Of a stretch of 20,019 bases of DNA, positions 15,468-20,019 are shown piece by piece. The notes under the pieces were generated by a model, which saw only the letters and a list, made by a program, of their open reading frames with translations, was not told the DNA's origin and searched no databases. The translations under genes and the position numbers were made by a program. Each line of letters starts with the position of its first letter. Within the stretch, counting starts at the first letter, position 1. Where the stretch lies: positions 1-20,019 of the forward strand of contig JAUMNV010000159.1 in NCBI GenBank assembly GCA_031295725.1, in the 5' to 3' direction. Source of the stretch: Collinsella sp. GTDB taxonomy: Bacteria > Actinomycetota > Coriobacteriia > Coriobacteriales > Coriobacteriaceae.

Positions 15468-16321
15468 TACTGCTGCACCTCCTTGGACCTCGTGGCCTTA
15501 AGTTGGATCATGGAGATTGCTACGACCAGGATGCAGAAGATAACCGCCTTGGCCTGACCGATGCCCTGCCATGCGATACCGGCACGCGAATAGAACGTGT
15601 TGTAGATGTTCAGGGCGAGCATCTCGGTGGAGTGCGCAGGGGCGCCGCCGGTAAGGGCGAGGTTCTGGTCGAACAGCTTAAAGCCGTTGGTGATGGACAG
15701 GAACAGGCAGATGGTGATCGTCGGCATCAGATTGGGGATCTTAACCTTCCAAAACGTCTGCCATGCCGTGGCGCCGTCGACCTTGGCGGCCTCGATGTAG
15801 TCGGACGGAATGGACTGCAGACCAGCGATGTAGATGATCATCATGTAGCCGACCTGCTGCCACAGGGTCAGGATGATAAGGCCCCAGAAGCCAGCAGCAG
15901 AGTTAAGCGCGATGAGCTGGGCGCCCACGTTGGAGAGCAGGCAGTTGATCAGAATCTGCCAAATGTAACCCAGCACAATGCCGCCGATCAGGTTAGGCAT
16001 AAAGAAGATCGTACGGAAGATATTGGTGCCCTTGAGCGCCTTGCGGGTGAGCGCCTGCGCGATGGCAAGGGCGATCACGTTGATGAGCACCGTCGACAGG
16101 AAGGCAAACGCCACCGTAAAGAAGAACGACGTGGCAAACTGCGGATCGGACAGCGCGCGTACGTAGTTCTCGATACCGACAAAGTGCGCGTTACTAATGA
16201 TAATAAACTGGCAGAACGAGAGATAGAAGCCCTGGATAAAGGGGATCACGAACCCGATCATAAACGCCAGGCACGTGGGCAGCATAAAGAGCGGCCACCA
16301 GCGCTTGAGTGCTTTGCCCAT
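15467..16321 (-). CDS. Sugar ABC transporter permease, MalF/MsmF type
   Basis: A 284-residue inner-membrane protein with about six transmembrane helices, beginning with WWPLFMLPTCLAFMIGFVIP. The EAA loop IPSDYIEAAKVDGATAWQTF is present at about 173-192, then KIPNLMPTI. It lacks the extra periplasmic loop of enterobacterial MalF, as usual for MsmF-type permeases. The start at 16321 has AAAGGA upstream. It lies 87 bp after the binding-protein gene, with a stable hairpin between, and is coupled to the next permease by a 1-bp overlap. Confidence 0.93.
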   Translation of the reverse strand: MGKALKRWWPLFMLPTCLAFMIGFVIPFIQGFYLSFCQFIIISNAHFVGIENYVRALSDPQFATSFFFTVAFAFLSTVLINVIALAIAQALTRKALKGTNIFRTIFFMPNLIGGIVLGYIWQILINCLLSNVGAQLIALNSAAGFWGLIILTLWQQVGYMMIIYIAGLQSIPSDYIEAAKVDGATAWQTFWKVKIPNLMPTITICLFLSITNGFKLFDQNLALTGGAPAHSTEMLALNIYNTFYSRAGIAWQGIGQAKAVIFCILVVAISMIQLKATRSKEVQQ

Positions 16322-16341
16322 AAAAGGGTCCTTTCAATATG

Positions 16342-16377
16342 CAGGGGGCGGGCAAACCAACGTCTGCCCGCCCCCTG
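16342..16377 (-). terminator. GC-rich hairpin between binding-protein and permease genes
   Basis: Perfect 13-bp stem CAGGGGGCGGGCA / TGCCCGCCCCCTG with a 10-nt loop, 31 nt after the binding-protein stop. No U-tract follows on the minus strand, so complete termination is unlikely. It more likely stabilises the upstream mRNA or partly attenuates, giving more binding protein than permease, as known for the malE-malF gap in E. coli. Confidence 0.6.
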
Positions 16378-16408
16378 TCGCTAATCAGATAGCTTGGGCA
16401 GCAACTAC

Positions 16409-17725
16409 TTACTCGGAAGCAGCCTTCTCGGTCTTCCAGCCATCGACGAAGGCGTTCTTGACGCCATCCCACTTGCTGTTGTCGGCAGCATAGGCGATCA
16501 GAGCCTGCTTGAGGTTCTTCTTCCACTCCTCGGAGGGAATGTAGACGAAGTCCCAAGCGACGGTCTTCTTGCCGTCCTTGGCCATGGCAACGGCCTGCTG
16601 CGAGAAGACGTTGGTGGTCTCCTTGGCGCTCTTGAACGGAGCGGTCAGACCCATCTTGTCGGCGATGATGCTGGTCGGGGTGTCAGCGGTGACGCACCAA
16701 TACATGAAGTCCTCGGTGGCCTTCTGGGCATCCTCGGAAGCCTGGGAACTGACGCACCAGTAGTTCTCGCCGCCGGAGCACAGGCCCTGGTTCTCCTCGC
16801 CGTCAACACCGATGTAGATGGGCATCATGCCAATCTGATCGTCGGTCATGCCGGCCTTGACGAGGTCAGAGTAGGCCCAAGAGCCGTTCTGGTAGAAGAC
16901 GGCCTTGCCGGTTGCGAACTCGTTGGTGGCGTCGTCGCCGGTCTTGGAAGCAAGCTGCGAAGGATCGCAGGTGGAGTCGGTGATGTACAGGTCGAAGATC
17001 TGCTTGTAGTTGTCGAGGAACTCACCCTTGATCTCGTCGTCCTCCTGGTTGTGCTCCTTCTCAAACTCGTAGTAGAGCGGCATGTTGGCAAGGTGGGTGG
17101 TGTAGCGCCAGCTGGAGGAGTCGTCCATGCCGGCGGAAGTGAAGGCACCCTCGACACCAAGCTCGTCCTTGCGGGCCTGGATGTCGTCGGCACAAGCCTT
17201 CAGCTTGTCGAAGGAGTTGATGTCCTCGGCCTTGTAGCCAGCCTTCTCGAGCAGCTGCTTGTTGTAAATAATGCCGAAGCTCTCCTGAACCCAGTCGATG
17301 CACACATCCTTGCCGTCGGACTGCAGAGCCAGGGAGTCGTCAATGAGCTCACCGCGGAGCTTGGTATCGGACAGGTCGGCGCAGTAATCCTTCCAGTTCT
17401 TAAGACCGGTGGGGCCGTTGACCTGGAACAGGGTCGGAGCGGAGCTCTTGGACATCTCGGACTTGAGCTTCTCCTCGTAGGTGTTGGAGGCGGCGGTCAC
17501 GATCTTGACCTCGACGCCCTTCTCCTTCTTGTACGCCTTGGCGATCTCCTTCCACTCCTTGTCGACCTCGGGCTTGAATTGGAGGAAGTAGACCTCGGCA
17601 GCGTCACCAGAAGCAGAGGAGCCGGAGCCGGCGGAGCCACCGCAGCCCACGAGACCCAGACCAAGAACCGCAGCCGCGGAACCAGCAAAGCCCAGGAACT
17701 GCCTTCTGCTCATTTCGTTCTTCAT
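16409..17725 (-). CDS. ABC transporter sugar-binding lipoprotein (MsmE/MalE-like)
   Basis: A 438-residue extracellular lipoprotein that captures oligosaccharides for the importer. The N-terminus MSRRQFLGFAGSAAAVLGLG has a twin-arginine motif and ends in a lipobox LVGC, with lipidated cysteine at C28, then a Gly/Ser linker. The mature part is a type I extracellular solute-binding fold: VYFLQFKPEVDKEWKEIAKA, AYKKEKGVEVKIVTAA, the TLFQVNGPTG segment, FATGKAVFYQNGSWAYSDLV and the C-terminal EWKKNLKQALIAY. The start at 17725 has AAAGGGTGG upstream and places the RR motif near the N-terminus; a GTG 18 bp earlier is weaker. It is the first gene of the cluster, under two operator-like dyads. The substrate is inferred to be an alpha-glucoside from the neighbours. 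Confidence 0.92.
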   Translation of the reverse strand: MKNEMSRRQFLGFAGSAAAVLGLGLVGCGGSAGSGSSASGDAAEVYFLQFKPEVDKEWKEIAKAYKKEKGVEVKIVTAASNTYEEKLKSEMSKSSAPTLFQVNGPTGLKNWKDYCADLSDTKLRGELIDDSLALQSDGKDVCIDWVQESFGIIYNKQLLEKAGYKAEDINSFDKLKACADDIQARKDELGVEGAFTSAGMDDSSSWRYTTHLANMPLYYEFEKEHNQEDDEIKGEFLDNYKQIFDLYITDSTCDPSQLASKTGDDATNEFATGKAVFYQNGSWAYSDLVKAGMTDDQIGMMPIYIGVDGEENQGLCSGGENYWCVSSQASEDAQKATEDFMYWCVTADTPTSIIADKMGLTAPFKSAKETTNVFSQQAVAMAKDGKKTVAWDFVYIPSEEWKKNLKQALIAYAADNSKWDGVKNAFVDGWKTEKAASE

Positions 17726-17833
17726 TACAATCCACCCTTTCACACCGTGGCGGCACCCTTTGCCGCCGCCTTCGGAGATTGGCTCGGGGACTTTGCCCCT
17801 TTTGCTGATTTGTACAATACGCTATTTGGCTAG

Positions 17834-17845
17834 TTGTTTGAACAA
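17834..17845. promoter_or_regulatory. Operator-like dyad TTGTTTGAACAA before the binding-protein gene
   Basis: Inverted repeat with 5 of 6 pairs, about 110 bp upstream of the binding-protein start. It differs from the consensus TTGTTTAAACAA by one base. A smaller palindrome TTGTACAA lies at 17810-17817, downstream in the direction of transcription. Confidence 0.5.
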
Positions 17846-17891
17846 GTATTACTAGAGCGGTAGAAAAACTTCGGTGAACGGTAATTTCAAC

Positions 17892-17920
17892 TTGATACTT
17901 GACAAGTTTTGTATAAACAA
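17892..17920 (-). promoter_or_regulatory. Promoter and second operator of the ABC transporter unit
   Basis: On the minus strand TTGTTT (17920-17915), a 17-nt spacer and TATCAA (17897-17892) make a plausible promoter. The dyad TTGTATAAACAA at 17909-17920 (5 of 6 pairs) overlaps the -35 box. Its centre is 75 bp from that of the dyad at 17834-17845, so two repressor dimers could bind on either side of the start site. The rest of the 306-bp gap between genes (17726-18031) holds an AT-rich leader and the terminator listed next. Confidence 0.4.
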
Positions 17921-17941
17921 TTATTTGTTATCTAATGCAGA

Positions 17942-17990
17942 GAAAACGCCCGGTCAAGCCGATGTATCGTCGGTTTGACCGGGCGTTTTC
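17942..17990 (-). terminator. Terminator after the TreR-like GntR gene
   Basis: 21-bp arms at 17942-17962 and 17970-17990 with one wobble pair and a 7-nt loop. The stem is flanked by GAAAACGCCC and GGGCGTTTTC, so a short U-tract follows on either strand. It separates the regulator transcript from the transporter promoter just downstream. Confidence 0.85.
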
Positions 17991-18031
17991 GCTTTGATGG
18001 CATGAGTCTCGTCAGGCTGCGAGCTAGCCGG

Positions 18032-18751
18032 CTATCGCTTGGAGTTGACGCGGTAGTGGAAGATCTCGGGATGCGTGCGGGCATGCGTGACCTCGAACAA
18101 GATGCCGTCCGAGGTGTACGACTGGCTCTCCATGACGGCAACGCAGTTGTATTTGCCGAGGTCAAGATAACTGCAGTCCTCATCGTTGGCAAGCTCGACG
18201 CTCACCGTACGGCGACTCGCCATCACCTTGACGCCGCGTTTGTGCTCCAGATAGTCGTAAATTGACTTTGCGGCGATCTCGGGCGTCAGACCCTTGGCGA
18301 TCGACTCCAAAAAGTAGCCGTGGTCCACCTGGCGAGCATTGCCGTTGAGGCTTCGGACACGCACTACACGAATCAGCTCCTCGCCCACCTTAAAGCCCAG
18401 GCGACGAGAAAGTTGCTCAGTGCAAATCAAATGTTCAAAAGACTTAACGTCCGTCGATGCAACGGCATTGTTGCGCTTTGCAAATTCGCCAAACGACTCG
18501 ACTTCCTCGAGTGCGCCCAACATGTCGGTTTCGCCCTTGAGCCAAATAACGCGCACGCCCTTGCCGTGTATAGGCTGCACAAACATCTGATCGGCCAGCA
18601 TGCTCAAGGCGCGTCGAACGGTATTGCGCGTGCAGCCAAACTCCGCGGTCAGCTCGGCTTCGGTTGGCAGCATCTCCTGAAACGCATAGGTCCCGTTAAT
18701 GATGCGCGAACGGATCTCGCGGTAGATTCCTTCGTAAATCGCTTTTGGCAT
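18032..18751 (-). CDS. GntR family regulator, TreR-like (UTRA domain)
   Basis: A 239-residue regulator. The winged helix (about residues 3-70) has EMLPTEAELTAEFGCTRNTV, RRALSMLAD and PIHGKGVRVIW. The UTRA domain (about 85-235) ends VMESQSYTSDGILFEVTHAR and HPEIFHYRVNSKR, the style of Bacillus TreR, which senses trehalose-6-phosphate. That similarity is from memory. The start at 18751 has AGAGGTGA upstream. It is divergent from a PTS EIIC gene and 306 bp upstream of the ABC transporter cluster, with a shared dyad in all three promoters, so autoregulation and control of both transporters are inferred. The effector would be a phosphorylated alpha-disaccharide if the PTS delivers it. Confidence 0.9.
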   Translation of the reverse strand: MPKAIYEGIYREIRSRIINGTYAFQEMLPTEAELTAEFGCTRNTVRRALSMLADQMFVQPIHGKGVRVIWLKGETDMLGALEEVESFGEFAKRNNAVASTDVKSFEHLICTEQLSRRLGFKVGEELIRVVRVRSLNGNARQVDHGYFLESIAKGLTPEIAAKSIYDYLEHKRGVKVMASRRTVSVELANDEDCSYLDLGKYNCVAVMESQSYTSDGILFEVTHARTHPEIFHYRVNSKR

Positions 18752-18803
18752 GACTTCACCTCTAATGAATATGTATGGCTAGGCACGATAGCATTTCTTT
18801 GGG

Positions 18804-18815
18804 TTGTTTAAACCG
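18804..18815 (-). promoter_or_regulatory. Operator-like dyad in the GntR gene's own promoter
   Basis: TTGTTTAAACCG contains the perfect 8-bp core GTTTAAAC (18806-18813). It lies 53 bp before the GntR start codon, overlapping the likely -35 region on the minus strand (TTTAAA, 16-nt spacer, TATCGT). It suggests negative autoregulation. Confidence 0.5.
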
Positions 18816-18912
18816 TCTATCGGCAAAGCACCGATTATTTACCGTCGACGGTTCCCCCGACACCCAGATCGGATCGAATCAAAACCGTCAATGCGGCAAG
18901 CAGTCAGTCCTC

Positions 18913-18937
18913 TACAATGAGTTCATTGTTTAAACGT
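18913..18937 (+). promoter_or_regulatory. PTS gene promoter -10 box followed by operator-like dyad
   Basis: TACAAT at 18913-18918 is a good -10 box; no clear -35 is seen. TTGTTTAAACGT at 18926-18937 (core GTTTAAAC 18928-18935) starts 8 bp downstream, over the expected transcription start, an ideal place for repression. Confidence 0.5.
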
Positions 18938-18975
18938 TCTTGCTCGCACAGCATGTTGCATCCGGAAGGCATATT

Positions 18976-20019
18976 ATGCTGCAGAAAATCCAACGCTTTG
19001 GCGGGGCAATGTTCGCGCCCGCCATGTTGTTTTCCATATCGGGTCTTATGGTCGGCGTCTCCGCCCTCGCAACGTCTGCGGATATCGTCGGCGACCTCGC
19101 CGTATACGGAACCCCTTGGTACGTTTTTTGGACTATCATCCAGCGCGGCTCGTGGACGGTCTTTAAACGACTTCCGCTCCTTTTTGCCGTAGCGCTGCCC
19201 ATCGGCCTTGCCCAAAAGCAACCAGCTCGTTGTTGCCTCGAGGCGCTCGTGGCCTATTTTGCCTACTGCTTCTTTTTGAGCGAGATCATCAAGCTGAGCG
19301 GAGACAACCTTGGACTTAAGTACCCGTCGTCTTTGACCTCCGCTAGCGGCATCACCATCATCGACGGCATCAAGACGCTCGACACCGGCATTATCGGCCC
19401 GCTGGCGGTGTCGGCAACCGTCGTCGCCATCCATGACCGCTTCTACGATGCCAAGGTTCCCGATTGGCTCGGTACCTTCTCGGGTTCCTCGCTGGTCTAC
19501 CTCATCAGCTTTTTTGCCGTGTTCGCCCTTGCCGCTATCTCGGCCGCCATCGTGCCCTCCGTATACGCAATGACCGAAACGCTGCGCCATGCACTTACGA
19601 GCGTCGGCCCCTTTGGCGTGGGCATCTTTGTGTTTTTGGAGCGAGCGCTCGAGCCCATGGGGCTGCACCACCTGCTCTACATGCCGATCTACTACGACAA
19701 CCTGGTCATTAACGACGGCATCTACGCCACGTGGAGCAGCTTGCTCCCCATCCTCTCCCATAGCACGCGCCCCCTTAATGAACTTGCGCCGTGGGCCGGT
19801 TTTACCGCCACCGGCTGGGTCAAGCTCTTTGGCCTTCCCGCCATCGCAGCCGCGTTCTACTCCACCGCAAAACCAGAACGCCGCGCCGGCCTCAGGGTCA
19901 TCCTTGTTCCCGCCATCATCGCCTCGGTGGTTTGCGGCGTTACCGAGCCACTCGAGTTTCTCTTTATGTTCACCCACCCCGGGCTCTTTTTGCTCTACGC
20001 CGTCTTATCGTCTTGCCTT
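18976..20019 (+). CDS. PTS EIIC component, alpha-glucoside family (GlvC/AglA/MalX-like), cut by window edge
   Basis: The first 348 codons are visible with no stop. This is the membrane channel of a phosphotransferase system, importing and phosphorylating a sugar. The N-terminus LQKIQRFGGAMFAPAMLFSI is typical of alpha-glucoside EIICs. Multiple hydrophobic helices follow, then RALEPMGLHHLLYMPIYYDN in the middle and the substrate-site motif GVTEPLEF at 321-328. An EIIB domain would be expected beyond the edge. The ATG at 18976 has GGAAGG 6 nt upstream. A long open frame on the opposite strand is a shadow. It is divergent from the TreR-like regulator and carries that regulator's dyad at its promoter. 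Confidence 0.9.
   Translation, partial: MLQKIQRFGGAMFAPAMLFSISGLMVGVSALATSADIVGDLAVYGTPWYVFWTIIQRGSWTVFKRLPLLFAVALPIGLAQKQPARCCLEALVAYFAYCFFLSEIIKLSGDNLGLKYPSSLTSASGITIIDGIKTLDTGIIGPLAVSATVVAIHDRFYDAKVPDWLGTFSGSSLVYLISFFAVFALAAISAAIVPSVYAMTETLRHALTSVGPFGVGIFVFLERALEPMGLHHLLYMPIYYDNLVINDGIYATWSSLLPILSHSTRPLNELAPWAGFTATGWVKLFGLPAIAAAFYSTAKPERRAGLRVILVPAIIASVVCGVTEPLEFLFMFTHPGLFLLYAVLSSCL

Noticed and set aside
16394..17833. Long plus-strand open frame of 479 codons opposite the binding-protein gene
   Set aside because: It mirrors the real gene codon for codon in a GC-rich region, has no ribosome site, and its Leu/Val/Gly-rich translation has no family features. The same holds for 13397-14593 and 14541-15557.
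18904..19977. Long minus-strand open frame opposite the PTS gene
   Set aside because: It lacks a ribosome site, gives a charged low-complexity protein, and overlaps the clear EIIC coding frame and its promoter.

Overview
The window looks like a chromosomal segment of a GC-rich anaerobic gut actinobacterium of the Coriobacteriia, most likely Collinsella or a close relative. This is an inference from the strongly GC-biased third codon positions, the AT-rich promoters and the gene complement (GntR regulators, MsmEFGK-type ABC transporter, alpha-glucoside PTS, MalQ, GlgP). No rRNA, tRNA, transposase or CRISPR array was seen.

Left part, 1-4878, minus strand. In transcription order this holds a LacI-family regulator, a small protein of unknown function, two overlapping GntR/UTRA regulators, and two SIS-domain sugar-phosphate genes, the second of which runs off the left edge. 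A candidate operator lies directly before the first SIS gene. This looks like a catabolic unit for an amino sugar or a glycated amine.

Centre, 5062-8782. murB and galE lie on the plus strand. Between them, on the minus strand, is a secreted coiled-coil peptidoglycan hydrolase with a twin-arginine signal. The convergent gap between murB and the hydrolase holds nested terminators inside a 136-bp palindromic element.

Right part, 8883-20019, alpha-glucan and alpha-glucoside metabolism. malQ and glgP run on the plus strand. An ABC sugar importer (binding lipoprotein, two permeases, ATPase) runs on the minus strand. At the right edge a TreR-like GntR regulator is divergent from a PTS EIIC of the alpha-glucoside type, which is cut by the window end. 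A dyad close to TTGTTTAAACAA occurs before malQ, twice before the binding-protein gene, before the GntR gene and before the EIIC gene. I infer one local regulon for uptake and breakdown of maltodextrin- or trehalose-like sugars, with the GntR protein as its autoregulated repressor.

The most unusual structure is in the 457-bp convergent gap between glgP and the ATPase gene. It contains six copies of a 15-bp sequence in strictly alternating orientation, one every 40-41 bp, forming three equal 55-bp hairpin units (13005-13220). Two other long palindromes, with perfect 31-bp and 33-bp arms, lie in other gaps and share GGGCCG termini.
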